Counted from the first letter of the stretch, positions 37,266-47,950 are shown. The stretch: 51,074 bases of DNA from Affinundibacterium baiyunense (GCF_018139645.1 NZ_JAGSPM010000016.1:1-51074); one strand, 5' to 3'. Numbers and translations: made by a program. Notes: generated from the letters alone by a model not told the origin.

Positions 37266-37287
37266 AAATTATATTTGCAAACTAAAA

Positions 37288-37320
37288 GGGCGCTGCATGT
37301 TGTCAGCGCCCATTTTTATT
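37288..37320 (+). terminator. Intrinsic terminator between fimV and truA
   Basis: Stem GGGCGCTG (37288-37295) / CAGCGCCC (37304-37311), followed by ATTTTTATTTT. It lies only 18 bases before the truA start, so truA would need readthrough or its own promoter. Confidence 0.85.
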
Positions 37321-37337
37321 TTAAGCGCAGCGGATTG

Positions 37338-38156
37338 ATGTCATTGAATAGAATTATTTTGGGTGTTGAATACCAAGGAACTGCTTATCAAGGCTGGCAG
37401 ACGCAGCCCAATGGCAATACCGTGCAAGATATCTTGGAAGTAGCGTTGCAGAAATTTTCAAAGAGCCCAATTCAGACCATGTGCGCTGGGCGTACAGATG
37501 CGGGTGTGCATGCGATTGAACAAGTTGTTCATCTTGATACCCCATTACAGCGTGAGATGTATTCTTGGGTGAATGGTGTGAATGCTTTCTTGCCGCCAGA
37601 TATTGCGGTACGTTGGGCAAAGGAAATTCAAGTGGATGAACAGGATGAGAATGCTTTTCATGCGCGATTCAGTGCGTATTCACGCACGTATCATTATCTG
37701 TTGCATAACTCGAGTATTCGCTCTCCAACCTGGTCTGGAAGAGCTGGGTGGTTTTTTAGACCTCTGAACTTAGAGCCTATGCGTGAAGCAGCCGAATATT
37801 TGTTAGGGGAGCGCGACTTTACCGTGTTTCGAGCTGCTGCATGTCAGGCAAAATCGCCAGTGAAGCACATGTACGAAATAAAAATTCGTCAACAAGGAGA
37901 GCTAATTGTGTTCAGTTTGCGTGCGAATGCATTTTTGCATCACATGGTGAGAAATATTGTCGGTTCTTTGATTTTTGTTGGAATGGGGCGCAGAGACCCA
38001 GTATGGATTCGAGAATTGTTAGAGTCTAGAGACCGAAGTTTGTCTGCCCCAACATTTATGCCAGATGGTCTGTATCTCGCAAAGATTGATTACGAGGATA
38101 AATGGGACTTGCCACCAGCACGATGTGAGAATCTCCCATACGGATTGTCGTTTTAG
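37338..38156 (+). CDS. truA: tRNA pseudouridine(38-40) synthase TruA
   Basis: A 272-residue enzyme that makes pseudouridine at positions 38-40 of the tRNA anticodon arm. The catalytic Asp54 is in CAGRTDAGVHA. RIILGVEYQGTAYQGWQ near the start and the C-terminal FLHHMVRNIVGSL are conserved. I use ATG 37338. An upstream in-frame start at 37275 would run through the terminator hairpin before this gene. It is the last gene of the asd-fimV-truA group here. Confidence 0.96.
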   Translation: MSLNRIILGVEYQGTAYQGWQTQPNGNTVQDILEVALQKFSKSPIQTMCAGRTDAGVHAIEQVVHLDTPLQREMYSWVNGVNAFLPPDIAVRWAKEIQVDEQDENAFHARFSAYSRTYHYLLHNSSIRSPTWSGRAGWFFRPLNLEPMREAAEYLLGERDFTVFRAAACQAKSPVKHMYEIKIRQQGELIVFSLRANAFLHHMVRNIVGSLIFVGMGRRDPVWIRELLESRDRSLSAPTFMPDGLYLAKIDYEDKWDLPPARCENLPYGLSF

Positions 38157-38288
38157 TTCCAGTTTAAATTGTCCTACTCACTGCTTTTAAGTTTAGCTAA
38201 GTTGTAAGCTTTTGATCTTGCTTGAAGGAATTTGAGACAGGTGTAGGTGAAATCCGGTAAAATGTTGTTTTTGCATAACCCAATTTTT

Positions 38289-38331
38289 AGGCGCTAGCCT
38301 GGGGAAATTGCCCAGTATTGGCGCCTTTTTT
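38289..38331 (+). terminator. Intrinsic terminator in the short truA-lepA gap
   Basis: AGGCGC (38289-38294) pairs with GCGCCT (38321-38326) at the base, and CCTGGG (38299-38304) with CCCAGT-side CCCAG at the top, followed by TTTTTT. A possible -10 (TAAAAT, 38258-38263) lies upstream with no well-spaced -35, so this could be either the truA terminator or a leader attenuator of lepA (start 38354). Confidence 0.85.
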
Positions 38332-38353
38332 GTAATCGGTTTTAGTCTATCTA

Positions 38354-40147
38354 ATGAATAACATTCGTAATTTTTCAATTATTGCTCATATTGATCACGG
38401 TAAGTCGACTTTGGCGGACCGTATTATTCAGCTGTGCGGTGGTCTGTCCGACCGTGAGATGGAAGCACAGGTTCTCGATTCTATGGACATTGAGCGTGAG
38501 CGTGGAATTACGATTAAAGCGCAGACTGCAGCGTTGCAGTATAAGGCGCTCGATGGTCAAATGTACAATTTGAATTTGATCGATACACCTGGACACGTCG
38601 ACTTTAGTTACGAAGTGAGTCGTTCTCTATCCGCTTGTGAAGGTGCTTTACTCGTTGTAGATGCATCGCAAGGTGTTGAAGCGCAAACTGTGGCGAATTG
38701 CTACACTGCGATTGAGCTAGGTGTGGAAGTTGTACCTGTTTTAAATAAAATTGATTTGCCTTCCGCTGACCCCGATAACGCCATTAATGAAATTGAGGAG
38801 GTAATCGGGATTGAAGCCAGTGACGCGGTGCATTGTTCTGCCAAAACAGGCTTTGGTGTTCGTGATATTTTGGAATCCTTAATTCAGAAAGTACCACCGC
38901 CACAAGGTGATCCAGATGCGCCTTTACAAGCCCTGATTATTGATTCATGGTTTGATAATTATGTTGGCGTTGTGATGTTGGTACGTATCGTAAACGGTAC
39001 TTTGCGTCCAAAAGATAAAATTTTGTTCATGGCGACTGAAGCGCAGCATTTGGTTGAAAGTGTCGGTGTGTTTACACCAAAGTCGCTCAGCCGTAGTGAA
39101 TTGTCCGCGGGACAAGTGGGCTTTATTATTGCGGGTATCAAAGAATTAAAAGCCGCTAAAGTCGGTGACACGATCACCACAGTGGGGCGCGTTGCTGCCG
39201 AACCTCTGCCAGGTTTTAAAGAAGTTCAACCGCAGGTGTTTGCAGGCTTGTTCCCAGTTGAAGCTAATCAATATGATGCATTGCGAGACTCACTTGAAAA
39301 GTTAAAACTCAATGATGCTGCGCTGATGTACGAGCCTGAAGTATCGCAGGCCTTGGGATTTGGATTCCGTTGCGGCTTCCTTGGCTTGTTGCACATGGAA
39401 ATTGTGCAAGAGCGATTAGAGCGTGAGTTTGATATGGATCTCATTACGACAGCGCCAACTGTCGTGTATGAAGTTGAGATGGGTGATGGCACTGTGTTGA
39501 TGGTGGATAACCCATCAAAGATGCCAGATCCGTCGAAGATCGAAGAGATTCGCGAGCCGATCGTAACCGTAAATTTGTACATGCCGCAAGAGTATGTCGG
39601 TTCAGTGATTACGCTTTGTACTTCTAAGCGTGGTGTGCAAATGGATATGAGTTATCACGGACGTCAAGTTAAGTTAACTTATGAAATGCCGATGGCGGAA
39701 ATCGTGTTGGATTTCTTTGATCGTTTGAAATCGACGTCACGTGGTTACGCCTCTATGGACTATGAGTTCAAAGAGTATCGTGCTTCAGATGTGGTTAAAG
39801 TTGATATGCTGATCAACAGCGAAAAGGTCGATGCCTTAGCGATTATCGTTCATCGTGCCAATGCGCATTATCGAGGCCGCGCAGTTGCCGCTAAGATGCG
39901 CGAGTTGATCCCACGCCAAATGTTTGACGTGGCAATCCAAGCTGCGATTGGTGCCAATATTATTTCACGTGAAAATGTGAAAGCTTTGCGTAAGAACGTC
40001 TTGGCGAAGTGCTACGGTGGTGATATCAGCCGTAAGCGCAAGTTACTTGAGAAACAAAAAGCAGGTAAGAAGCGTATGAAACAAGTGGGCTCTGTGGAGA
40101 TTCCACAAGAAGCATTTTTGGCAATTTTGCAGGTGGAAGAGAAATGA
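38354..40147 (+). CDS. lepA: Elongation factor 4 (LepA)
   Basis: A 597-residue ribosome-associated GTPase. G1 is AHIDHGKST, and GITIKAQT covers switch I. DTPGHVDF is G3 and NKIDLP is G4. The C-terminal EF4-specific domain is present, with a basic tail ([20 protein letters not shown]). Length is standard. Its last codons overlap lepB by four bases (ATGA), showing translational coupling. It begins a nine-gene chain running to uvrC. Confidence 0.97.
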   Translation: MNNIRNFSIIAHIDHGKSTLADRIIQLCGGLSDREMEAQVLDSMDIERERGITIKAQTAALQYKALDGQMYNLNLIDTPGHVDFSYEVSRSLSACEGALLVVDASQGVEAQTVANCYTAIELGVEVVPVLNKIDLPSADPDNAINEIEEVIGIEASDAVHCSAKTGFGVRDILESLIQKVPPPQGDPDAPLQALIIDSWFDNYVGVVMLVRIVNGTLRPKDKILFMATEAQHLVESVGVFTPKSLSRSELSAGQVGFIIAGIKELKAAKVGDTITTVGRVAAEPLPGFKEVQPQVFAGLFPVEANQYDALRDSLEKLKLNDAALMYEPEVSQALGFGFRCGFLGLLHMEIVQERLEREFDMDLITTAPTVVYEVEMGDGTVLMVDNPSKMPDPSKIEEIREPIVTVNLYMPQEYVGSVITLCTSKRGVQMDMSYHGRQVKLTYEMPMAEIVLDFFDRLKSTSRGYASMDYEFKEYRASDVVKVDMLINSEKVDALAIIVHRANAHYRGRAVAAKMRELIPRQMFDVAIQAAIGANIISRENVKALRKNVLAKCYGGDISRKRKLLEKQKAGKKRMKQVGSVEIPQEAFLAILQVEEK

Positions 40148-41040
40148 GTTTTCAATCCTTAATCAGCAATTTTGCTTTGATTCTATTTGTTTTGATGGTG
40201 GTTACGGGTGTAATCTGGGCTTTCGATCGCTTTGTCTTATTACCTAAGCGAAAAGCAAATGTTTCTGCTGCTTTGCAAGAGTTGGAAAAAAACGGCAATT
40301 TGGATCAGGCAAGCCGTTCTCAATTGGAAGCGAGTATGATGCGTCAACCAGTATGGGTTGAGTATTCCGGTAGTTTCTTTCCTGTGATTGCCTTAGTTTT
40401 TGTATTGCGTTCATTCCTGTTTGAACCCTTTAAGATCCCATCGGGTTCAATGTTGCCAACGCTGTATGTTGGTGACTTTATTTTGGTGAATAAGTTTACT
40501 TACGGTATTCGACTTCCTATCCTAGATAAAAAGATCATTTCCGTAAATGAGCCTCAGAGAGGTGATGTGATGGTGTTTAGGTTTCCAAAAGATCCGAGCC
40601 AAAACTATATTAAGCGGATTGTCGGACTACCTGGCGATACTGTTGTTTACAAAAACAAAAAATTAATTGTGAATGGTGTCGAAAGTCAATACGAGTCGCA
40701 ACCTGAATTTCTACATGAAGGACCACAGCTGAGTTATTCAAAGCAATTTAATGAAAAGTCTGGCAGTTTGACGCATCGTATTCTCAACGATGATGATCGT
40801 CCAGCCGGTATCGCAATGTTTGGTGAAGCAAATTTTCCCTATGCCGATCAATGTATTTATGAAATTGAGGGAGTTACTTGTAAAGTTCCTGCTGGTCATT
40901 ATTTTATGATGGGTGATAATCGAGACAACAGTCAAGATAGTCGTTTTTGGGGTTTTGTGCCTGATCAGAATATCGTCGGTAAAGCTTTTTTCATTTGGAT
41001 GAATTTCAGTGATTTAAAGAGAGTTGGTAGTTTTCAATAA
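40144..41040 (+). CDS. lepB: Signal peptidase I
   Basis: A 298-residue inner-membrane protease that removes signal peptides from exported proteins. Two membrane helices lie at about 8-30 and 79-95. The catalytic Ser102 ([10 protein letters not shown]) and Lys157 ([11 protein letters not shown]) are present, with box [17 protein letters not shown] near the C terminus. The ATG overlaps the lepA stop. It would process several exported proteins coded in this window. Confidence 0.96.
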   Translation: MSFQSLISNFALILFVLMVVTGVIWAFDRFVLLPKRKANVSAALQELEKNGNLDQASRSQLEASMMRQPVWVEYSGSFFPVIALVFVLRSFLFEPFKIPSGSMLPTLYVGDFILVNKFTYGIRLPILDKKIISVNEPQRGDVMVFRFPKDPSQNYIKRIVGLPGDTVVYKNKKLIVNGVESQYESQPEFLHEGPQLSYSKQFNEKSGSLTHRILNDDDRPAGIAMFGEANFPYADQCIYEIEGVTCKVPAGHYFMMGDNRDNSQDSRFWGFVPDQNIVGKAFFIWMNFSDLKRVGSFQ

Positions 41041-41055
41041 AATTGGAGAAATACG

Positions 41056-41454
41056 ATGTGTACATATCAACAATTAGCTCGCCCCAAAAGTCGTGGAATG
41101 TCTTTAGTTGGATTGATATTTGTTCTTGGCATTTTGGCTGTATTAGTCGTTTTGGCATCAAAAATTGCGCCGACCGTGATTGAATACATGTCGATAAAGA
41201 AGGCAATTACCTCGGTTAAGTTGTTGAATAGTAATTCTGCCTCTGAAATTCAGTCCGCGTTTAACAAACAGGCTGACGTTGGTTATATTACGTCGATTAC
41301 AGGTCGAGATTTGATTATTGAGAAGAGCGAGACTGGTTTAGAAATCGGATTTTTTTATACTAAAAAAATTCCATTGGTAGGTCCGGCAAGTTTGTTGCTG
41401 GAATACCAAGGAAGTACGGCGAAAAATTCACAGCCTCAAAAGAAACAGGAATAA
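41056..41454 (+). CDS. DUF4845 domain protein with pilin-like N terminus
   Basis: A 132-residue hypothetical protein. Residues 11-40 (SRGMSLVGLIFVLGILAVLVV and on) resemble a type IV prepilin leader: basic residues, Gly, then a hydrophobic helix. The Glu expected at position 5 of a pilin is missing. The rest is a small soluble domain (about 45-125). DUF4845 genes recur between lepB and rnc in beta- and gammaproteobacteria, so position and family agree. Function is not known. An accessory role at the membrane is a guess from the single helix. Confidence 0.8.
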   Translation: MCTYQQLARPKSRGMSLVGLIFVLGILAVLVVLASKIAPTVIEYMSIKKAITSVKLLNSNSASEIQSAFNKQADVGYITSITGRDLIIEKSETGLEIGFFYTKKIPLVGPASLLLEYQGSTAKNSQPQKKQE

Positions 41455-41463
41455 GTTGGCTTT

Positions 41464-42318
41464 ATGAACGAACAGTTGTTGCAAAAGCGTTTGGGGCACC
41501 AATTTAATGATGTTGCACTTTTGCAGCAAGCATTGACACACCGCAGTCATAGCGTCTCTCACAATGAGCGTCTTGAGTTTCTGGGAGACTCTATCCTTAA
41601 CTGTGTCGTTGCATCGATTTTGTTTGATACATTTGATAGTATCGACGAGGGGGATTTGTCGCGAGTGCGTGCAAATTTGGTGAAGCAACAATCACTGTTT
41701 GAGATTGCGCAAAAAATGGAGCTTTCTCAATTTTTGCGACTTGGTGAAGGCGAATTAAAGTCAGGCGGTTTCCGCCGACCATCGATATTGGCCGACACAC
41801 TAGAGGCTTTATTTGGAGCGATTTATCTCGATGCCGGATTTGAAGCCGCACGCAAAGTGATCAAGTCCTTGTATGAGCCAATCTTGGTCTCGGTTGATCC
41901 TACTACTTTGGGTAAAGATGCGAAAACTCTATTGCAAGAATTCTTGCAGAGTAAGAAGATTGCTTTGCCTCAGTACAATGTAGTTGCCACGCATGGCGCT
42001 GCACATAATCAAGAATTTGAGATTGAGTGTCTGGTTCCGAAATTAGAGGTGCAAGTGTTTGGTACCGGCGGTAGTCGCCGCGCAGGCGAACAAGCTGCAG
42101 CTAAATTGGCTTTGGAAACAGTTGTTAAGTTGTTGTCAAAAACGCCCACCAACAAAAAATCAAAACCACGCACTTCGCAATTGAAGTTAGCAGGTATAGC
42201 GACGATACAATCGACTGCTGCTGCGAATGATCAAAAGCAAACCGCGCAATCGATTGTGAATCAGCACGATGAGCAATTGTCTTTGGATGTTTCACTTCCG
42301 CTGACCATACAAAAGTAA
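41464..42318 (+). CDS. rnc: Ribonuclease III
   Basis: A 284-residue double-strand RNA endonuclease that processes rRNA precursors and some mRNAs. The RNase III signature ERLEFLGDS is at 35-43, acidic metal ligands recur in the [15 protein letters not shown] region, and a dsRBD lies at about 156-226. The C-terminal 55-60 residues form a Lys/Gln/Ser/Thr-rich tail beyond the usual E. coli length (226). It lies nine bases after the DUF4845 gene and just before era, the classic rnc-era pair. Confidence 0.96.
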   Translation: MNEQLLQKRLGHQFNDVALLQQALTHRSHSVSHNERLEFLGDSILNCVVASILFDTFDSIDEGDLSRVRANLVKQQSLFEIAQKMELSQFLRLGEGELKSGGFRRPSILADTLEALFGAIYLDAGFEAARKVIKSLYEPILVSVDPTTLGKDAKTLLQEFLQSKKIALPQYNVVATHGAAHNQEFEIECLVPKLEVQVFGTGGSRRAGEQAAAKLALETVVKLLSKTPTNKKSKPRTSQLKLAGIATIQSTAAANDQKQTAQSIVNQHDEQLSLDVSLPLTIQK

Positions 42319-42322
42319 ATTG

Positions 42323-43228
42323 ATGATTAATGAAATTTTAGAAAATCCTGAATATCGCTGTGGCTATATCGCGATAGTTGGACGTCCTAATGTCGGCAAA
42401 TCGACTTTGATGAATGCCTTGATTGGAGCAAAGGTAAGTATTACTTCGCGCAAGGCGCAGACTACGCGTCACCGTATTACCGGGATTCAGACCAAAGATC
42501 AAACACAATACGTGTATGTGGATACGCCAGGATTTCAGACACGTCACTCGAATCCACTTAATCGTACTTTGAATCGCACAGTCACGAATACCCTGATGGC
42601 ATCGGACGTTATTTTGTTTATTATTGAAGCAGGTACGTTTGGGCAGGCTGATCAGCAGGTCATTGATCTGTTACCAAAAAATGTGCCATGTATTTTGGTG
42701 ATTAATAAGTCCGATAGAGTAAAAGATAAAGCGATTTTGATGCCATTTGCGCAGAAAGTGATGTCTTTGTTCCCATTTGCGGCAGTCGTTCCTGTGTCAG
42801 CGACACTTAAATTTCAATTAGATAATCTGGAACGCGAGACGCGTAAGTATTTGCCATTAAATCCGCCTATTTTTGGTGAGGACGACATTACTGATCGCAG
42901 TGAGAAGTTTTTGGCGACTGAGATTGTGCGCGAAAAATTGTTCCGGTTTGTTGGTGATGAATTGCCTTATACAAGTACTGTATTGATCGAGAAATTTGAG
43001 CAAGAAGGAAATTTGCGCCGCGTATTCGTCGCCATTTTGGTCGATAGAGATGGACACAAATCGATGGTAATTGGTAACAAAGGTGCTCGCCTCAAAGATA
43101 TTTCGACACAGTCGCGACAAGACATGGAAAAATTGTTCGGTGGCCCTGTGTATTTGGAAATCTGGGTGAAAGTGAAATCTGGATGGGCCGATAACGAAGC
43201 AGGTTTGCGTGCCTACGGTTACGAGTAA
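42323..43228 (+). CDS. era: GTPase Era
   Basis: A 301-residue GTPase for 30S subunit maturation that binds the 3' end of 16S rRNA. G1 is GRPNVGKST at 20-28, DTPGF is G3 and NKSD is G4. The C-terminal KH domain includes [24 protein letters not shown] 42323 is chosen over the overlapping TTG at 42320. It sits four bases after rnc. The next gene is recO. Confidence 0.97.
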   Translation: MINEILENPEYRCGYIAIVGRPNVGKSTLMNALIGAKVSITSRKAQTTRHRITGIQTKDQTQYVYVDTPGFQTRHSNPLNRTLNRTVTNTLMASDVILFIIEAGTFGQADQQVIDLLPKNVPCILVINKSDRVKDKAILMPFAQKVMSLFPFAAVVPVSATLKFQLDNLERETRKYLPLNPPIFGEDDITDRSEKFLATEIVREKLFRFVGDELPYTSTVLIEKFEQEGNLRRVFVAILVDRDGHKSMVIGNKGARLKDISTQSRQDMEKLFGGPVYLEIWVKVKSGWADNEAGLRAYGYE

Positions 43229-43252
43229 GCGCATTCCATCAGTGAGATATGA

Positions 43253-44074
43253 TTGAATAAAGAAGTCAAAGTCGTGCTTACGAATCCTAAACGTAGGACA
43301 CGCACCAGCGAACGTAATGCTACTAATCAAAGTGCGTTCGTAACTCCGTCGCGAACTAACAAAGAGCTTCGCATTCTTCATCAGCCCGGTTTTGTGCTGC
43401 ATTCTTATCCCTACAAGGAAACTAGTCTTATTGTAGATGTCTTTACTCGAGAGTTTGGACGGGTTTCGCTTGTTGCAAAAGGCGCAAAGCGTCCGACTTC
43501 AGCCTTGCGCAGCGTTTTACAGACTTTTCAGCCATTAAATATTTCTTGGACAGGAAAATCCGAGGTTCGTACTTTGACTGCTGCAGAGTGGGTTGGGGGA
43601 ATGTTGCCGCTAGAGAAATCTGCTCTGTTGTGTGGCTTTTATCTTAATGAGCTCTTGGTAAAGTTCTTGTTGCGTGATGAGATAAGTGTGACGCTATTTG
43701 ACTTGTATGTGTCGAGCTTGAACCAACTCGCGCATAATGAAGCGCCAGCTATTGTATTGCGTAAGTTCGAGCTTATACTCTTGCAGCAGGCTGGATTATT
43801 AGGTGATCTGACTTATTGTATTAACACGCGTGGCAGTGTTGTTCCAGACGAATCGTATGTGCTGGAACCGGGTGTGGGGGTTCGTCAAGTGGGCGAAGTT
43901 GAACAAATTCCAAATGTCAGAGGTAAGACTTTGCTAGATATGTCGATTGGCAATTATGCTGATCCGCAAACACAAGCGCAAAGCAAACAATTGATGCGAT
44001 TTTTGCTGCACTATCATTTGCATGGCGTTCCGCTGAATACACGTCAAATTTTAATTGATTTACATAAGCTATGA
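43253..44074 (+). CDS. recO: DNA repair protein RecO
   Basis: A 273-residue mediator that loads RecA on SSB-coated single-strand DNA with RecR. The OB-fold domain starts near residue 45 with [22 protein letters not shown], and [20 protein letters not shown] follows. The Cys4 zinc site of some RecO proteins is not seen. The first 40 residues are a basic Ser/Thr/Arg-rich extension, as in other Burkholderiales. No in-frame ATG exists before the core, so the start is TTG 43253 or a GTG near 43274. The stop overlaps pdxJ (ATGA). Confidence 0.9.
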   Translation: MNKEVKVVLTNPKRRTRTSERNATNQSAFVTPSRTNKELRILHQPGFVLHSYPYKETSLIVDVFTREFGRVSLVAKGAKRPTSALRSVLQTFQPLNISWTGKSEVRTLTAAEWVGGMLPLEKSALLCGFYLNELLVKFLLRDEISVTLFDLYVSSLNQLAHNEAPAIVLRKFELILLQQAGLLGDLTYCINTRGSVVPDESYVLEPGVGVRQVGEVEQIPNVRGKTLLDMSIGNYADPQTQAQSKQLMRFLLHYHLHGVPLNTRQILIDLHKL

Positions 44075-44829
44075 ATATACACGGACAAACACAGACTATT
44101 GATCTGGGCGTTAATATCGATCATGTGGCAACGCTTAGAAATGCGCGTGGCACTATTTATCCAGAGCCTTTGAAAGCGGCACTGTTAGCCGAAGAAGCAG
44201 GTGCAGATTGTATTACTTTGCATTTGCGCGAAGATCGACGTCACATCAAAGATCGCGATGTGGAAGAAATTCGCCCACGTTTATTAACGCGCATGAATTT
44301 GGAAGCGGCAGTGACGCCAGAGATGATTGATTTTGCTTGTCGAATCAAACCACAAGATGTGTGCTTGGTGCCCGAGCGAAGAGAAGAAGTTACGACTGAA
44401 GGTGGCTTAGATGTAATTCGTTACTACAAACAAGTTGAAGTCGCTTGTAAGCAATTGACGCAAGAAGGGATACGCGTCAGCTTGTTTATTGATGCGGATA
44501 ATCAGCAGATTCAAGCGGCGAAAGACATTGGCGCGCCAGTGATTGAACTCCATACTGGACGTTATGCAGATGCGACCTTAGATACCGAGCAAGAGCGGGA
44601 ACTTGCTCGCATTGCGAAGGGCGTTGATTTTGCATTGAGTTTGGGTTTGAAAGTAAATGCCGGTCATGGATTGCATTACACAAATACCCAAGCGATTGCA
44701 GCGATTCGCGGAATTTCTGAGCTGAACATTGGTCATGCCATTGTTGCGCAGGCGGTTTTTGTTGGCTGGCAAAAAGCAATCTCTGATATGAAAGCCTTAA
44801 TGGTAAAGGCGCGATTGGACGCTAAATGA
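44071..44829 (+). CDS. pdxJ: Pyridoxine 5'-phosphate synthase
   Basis: A 252-residue TIM-barrel enzyme that condenses 1-deoxyxylulose-5-phosphate with 3-amino-2-oxopropyl phosphate to make pyridoxine 5'-phosphate. [17 protein letters not shown] at the N terminus and [17 protein letters not shown] are conserved active-site parts, as are ELHTGRYAD and NAGHGLHY. It overlaps recO and acpS by four bases each. The downstream PLP product is the cofactor of GcvP, coded elsewhere in the window. Confidence 0.97.
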   Translation: MNIHGQTQTIDLGVNIDHVATLRNARGTIYPEPLKAALLAEEAGADCITLHLREDRRHIKDRDVEEIRPRLLTRMNLEAAVTPEMIDFACRIKPQDVCLVPERREEVTTEGGLDVIRYYKQVEVACKQLTQEGIRVSLFIDADNQQIQAAKDIGAPVIELHTGRYADATLDTEQERELARIAKGVDFALSLGLKVNAGHGLHYTNTQAIAAIRGISELNIGHAIVAQAVFVGWQKAISDMKALMVKARLDAK

Positions 44830-45239
44830 TATTCGGAATTGGTACCGATATCATCAAGATTTCGCGTATTCAAGCAGCGTTGGAGCGTCATCCACACCGA
44901 TTTGTAAAAAGAATTCTCGGTACTGATGAGCAATTAGTTTATCAAGAACGCGCGGCGCAATCTTCGCGTCGTGCAGTTTTGTACTTGGCAACGCGTTTTG
45001 CGGCGAAAGAGGCTTTCGCAAAAGCGATAGGATTGGGTGTGCGGCATCCGATGAACTGGTATTCAGTTCAGATTTGTAGTGATCAAATTGGTAGGCCGCA
45101 CTTTCAATGTGAAGGTGAATTGCTGGCTTGGATGCAAGCTCGTTCGCTGGTCGCACATTTATCCATTTCAGATGAAGACGAGTTTGCTATCGCCTATGTG
45201 ATTGTCGAACAAGATGTGCCAAGAGGCTTAAATGAGTAA
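44826..45239 (+). CDS. acpS: Holo-[acyl-carrier-protein] synthase
   Basis: A 137-residue phosphopantetheinyl transferase that activates acyl carrier protein. [12 protein letters not shown] at the N terminus holds the Mg-binding Asp8, and [17 protein letters not shown] is the second signature, with its Glu. Length is standard. The start overlaps the pdxJ stop, and the end overlaps the uvrC start by eight bases. pdxJ-acpS is a common pair. Confidence 0.95.
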   Translation: MIFGIGTDIIKISRIQAALERHPHRFVKRILGTDEQLVYQERAAQSSRRAVLYLATRFAAKEAFAKAIGLGVRHPMNWYSVQICSDQIGRPHFQCEGELLAWMQARSLVAHLSISDEDEFAIAYVIVEQDVPRGLNE

Positions 45240-47121
45240 AGCAAGCGTATCTAATACCTCCGAATCGACGTTGGATAATGTGCTTGCATTAGTCGCTGCA
45301 CTACCAAATTTGCCCGGTGTGTATCGCTACTTTGATACGAATGATCAGGTTTTGTACGTAGGCAAAGCGCGTGATTTAAAAAAACGTGTTTCTAGTTATT
45401 TTCAAAAAAATCTGAGCAGTCCGCGAATAGCCATGATGGTAGCGAAGATTGCGCGTCTCGAAACTACCGTTACTCGAAGTGAAGCTGAGGCTTTAATCCT
45501 CGAAAATAATTTGATTAAAGCACTCAAGCCTCGCTATAACATTTTATTTCGTGACGATAAATCTTATCCCTATCTAAAAATTACGCAGGAGAAGACGCCG
45601 CGTATGACTTATTTTCGCGGCGCAATTGATAAGAAACATCATTATTTTGGGCCGTTCCCGTCCGCCTGGGCGGTGAAAGAGTCGATGCAGTTGTTGCAGA
45701 AGATATTTCTTTTGCGTAGTTGTGAAGATAGTGTGTTTTCGAATCGAACCCGCCCCTGTCTGCTGCACCAAATTCAGCGTTGTAGTGCACCGTGTGTCGA
45801 TTTGATTTCTGCAGAGGATTATCAATCTGATGTTGAGGATGCATCGAATTTTTTACGTGGTCGTCAATCTATTGTTTTAGCGAAGCTAGAACAGAAGATG
45901 CTGGGATATGCGCAAAATCTGGCATTTGAAAAAGCTGCGGTGGTGCGTAATCAAATGTCTGCATTGTCAAAAATTCTGCATCAACAAAGTATGGAGCTCG
46001 CGGGCGACGCGGATATTGATATCGTCGCGGTAGTCGTAGAAGGAGGTCGTGCTTGTGTGAATTTGGCGATGGTCAGAGGTGGCCGCCATTTGGGTGACCG
46101 ATCTTATTTTCCAAGTCATCTCGAGTTGCTTCAAACAACGCCGAACGATGGAATAGAAAAAGAAGTGATGATCGCCTTTATGGCACAGCATTACATCGAT
46201 CAATTTATTCCTCATCAAATTATTTTGAATGTCGAAATTGATGCGCCAGAATTGATGCTCGCATTAATGGAGCAGTGTGGGCATAAGATTCATCTGAGTT
46301 TTCAGCCACAAGAAACCAAGCGCGCGTGGTTAGATATGGCAGAGAAGGGCGCTCGACTTGCTTTGGCTCGCGCATTATCTGAACAAGGTACTCAGCAGTT
46401 GCGCACAAAAGCATTGCTCGATGTGATGGAGCTTGAGATCGCTGACATAGATTTATTTCGCATCGAATGTTTTGATATCAGTCACACGCAGGGTGAGGCA
46501 ACGCAAGCTTCTTGTGTCGTCTTTCATCACCATGCCATGCAAAACAGTGAATACCGTCGTTTTAATATTCAAAATATCACGCCTGGCGATGATTATGCGG
46601 CGATGCGTCAAGTGATTTATCGTCGATTTGAAAAGTTTGCGAATACTGCAGAAGAGTCATCTGATCTGCAGGCGATTATGCCGGATATCGTGTTGATTGA
46701 TGGTGGCAAAGGGCAGGTTGAGGTAGCTCGTCAAGTGTTCGTTGAACTCGGTCTTGATACCAGCATTATTGTGGGTGTCGCAAAAGGCGAAGGGCGTAAG
46801 GTCGGTTTAGAAACATTAGTATTTGTCGATGGGCGAGAACCGAAAGAGCTGGGGAAAGAATCTGCAGCCTTAATGTTGATTGCTCAGATTCGAGACGAGG
46901 CCCACCGATTTGCGATTACTGGAATGCGAGCAAAGCGTGCCAAGGCTCGCCAAACTTCTAAGTTGGAAGATATCGATGGCATTGGACCAAAGCGTCGTCA
47001 AAAATTACTGGCGCGATTTGGCGGCATAAAAGGTGTTGAAGACGCAAGTGTAGAGGACCTAATGGCGGTGGATGGAATCTCTCGCGTTTTGGCGGAAGAA
47101 ATTTATCAACGTCTGCGTTAA
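45232..47121 (+). CDS. uvrC: Excinuclease ABC subunit C
   Basis: A 629-residue nuclease that makes both incisions in nucleotide excision repair. The GIY-YIG domain spans about 25-110 (GVY 29-31, YVG 42-44, Arg in KARDLKKRV). The UVR motif lies near 205-240, the RNase H-like C-terminal nuclease holds [14 protein letters not shown], and two helix-hairpin-helix motifs lie at about 575-625. The start overlaps acpS by eight bases. In many Burkholderiales nagZ lies between these two; here it does not. pgsA follows. Confidence 0.96.
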   Translation: MSKASVSNTSESTLDNVLALVAALPNLPGVYRYFDTNDQVLYVGKARDLKKRVSSYFQKNLSSPRIAMMVAKIARLETTVTRSEAEALILENNLIKALKPRYNILFRDDKSYPYLKITQEKTPRMTYFRGAIDKKHHYFGPFPSAWAVKESMQLLQKIFLLRSCEDSVFSNRTRPCLLHQIQRCSAPCVDLISAEDYQSDVEDASNFLRGRQSIVLAKLEQKMLGYAQNLAFEKAAVVRNQMSALSKILHQQSMELAGDADIDIVAVVVEGGRACVNLAMVRGGRHLGDRSYFPSHLELLQTTPNDGIEKEVMIAFMAQHYIDQFIPHQIILNVEIDAPELMLALMEQCGHKIHLSFQPQETKRAWLDMAEKGARLALARALSEQGTQQLRTKALLDVMELEIADIDLFRIECFDISHTQGEATQASCVVFHHHAMQNSEYRRFNIQNITPGDDYAAMRQVIYRRFEKFANTAEESSDLQAIMPDIVLIDGGKGQVEVARQVFVELGLDTSIIVGVAKGEGRKVGLETLVFVDGREPKELGKESAALMLIAQIRDEAHRFAITGMRAKRAKARQTSKLEDIDGIGPKRRQKLLARFGGIKGVEDASVEDLMAVDGISRVLAEEIYQRLR

Positions 47122-47234
47122 TTGAGGCGGTTCATACGTAAATTTTTGATTTGCTTAGTTGAAATGTGAAATTATTTGTGTGAGTCTGTCTCAGGCAAAA
47201 TATAATGTAGCGAAATCTCTATTGACCAATAAAA

Positions 47235-47831
47235 ATGCCATTCAATTTCCCCATTCTATTAACATGGTTACGCGTTGCTCTTATCCCTCTGGTGGTAGGA
47301 GTTTTCTACTTGCCAGATTCGATTCTTTCTCCTTACGAAAAGAATCTTGCTGCGACATTGATTTTTATCGTTGCGGCGGTAACTGATTGGTTTGATGGAT
47401 TTTTAGCTAGACGTTGGAATCAAACTTCAGCATTTGGTGCATTTTTAGATCCAGTCGCCGATAAATTGATGGTCGCTGGTGCACTCTTGGTACTTGTCCA
47501 ATGGAATCGTGTCAACGCGGTAATTGCCTTCATTATTATTGGGCGCGAAATTACAATCTCTGCTTTACGTGAATGGATGGCGCAAATTGGTGCATCGAAA
47601 TCGGTGGCGGTAAGTTCATTAGGGAAAATTAAAACAGCGGCTCAAATGATCGCTATTCCCATGCTGCTGTTTTACGGAGAGCTGTTTGGCTTCATAGATA
47701 CGATATTGTGGGGACGTATATTGTTGTTGATCGCAGCAGTACTTACTGTATGGTCGATGTTTTACTATTTACAAAAAGCATGGCCCCTTATCAAAGAAAA
47801 AGCAGGAAATCTTATAGATCATAATTCTTGA
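47235..47831 (+). CDS. pgsA: CDP-diacylglycerol-glycerol-3-phosphate 3-phosphatidyltransferase
   Basis: A 198-residue inner-membrane enzyme that makes phosphatidylglycerol phosphate. The CDP-alcohol phosphatidyltransferase motif is complete: Asp51, Asp54-Gly55, Ala58-Arg59, Gly68, Asp72 and Asp76. Four to five membrane helices are evident. uvrC-pgsA followed by tRNA genes is a very old gene order, also seen in E. coli. The stop codon lies inside the -35 element of the following tRNA promoter. Confidence 0.95.
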   Translation: MPFNFPILLTWLRVALIPLVVGVFYLPDSILSPYEKNLAATLIFIVAAVTDWFDGFLARRWNQTSAFGAFLDPVADKLMVAGALLVLVQWNRVNAVIAFIIIGREITISALREWMAQIGASKSVAVSSLGKIKTAAQMIAIPMLLFYGELFGFIDTILWGRILLLIAAVLTVWSMFYYLQKAWPLIKEKAGNLIDHNS

Positions 47832-47855
47832 CAACTTTTGCAGGTGCTATATAAT
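47828..47855 (+). promoter_or_regulatory. Promoter of the tRNA-Gly cluster
   Basis: TTGACA (47828-47833), 16 bases, TATAAT (47850-47855), both perfect hexamers. The first tRNA starts 19 bases later. The pgsA stop TGA (47829-47831) is within the -35. Confidence 0.92.
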
Positions 47856-47874
47856 GCACGGCTGTTGTCGCAGC

Positions 47875-47950
47875 GCGGGAATAGCTCAGTTGGTAGAGCG
47901 CAACCTTGCCAAGGTTGAGGTCGAGAGTTCGAGACTCTTTTCCCGCTCCA
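47875..47950 (+). tRNA. tRNA-Gly (anticodon GCC), copy 1
   Basis: 76 bases with encoded CCA. The acceptor GCGGGAA / TTCCCGC, D stem GCTC / GAGC, anticodon stem CAACC / GGTTG around loop TTGCCAA, and T stem GAGAG / CTCTT with TTCGAGA loop all pair. Anticodon GCC. Confidence 0.98.
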
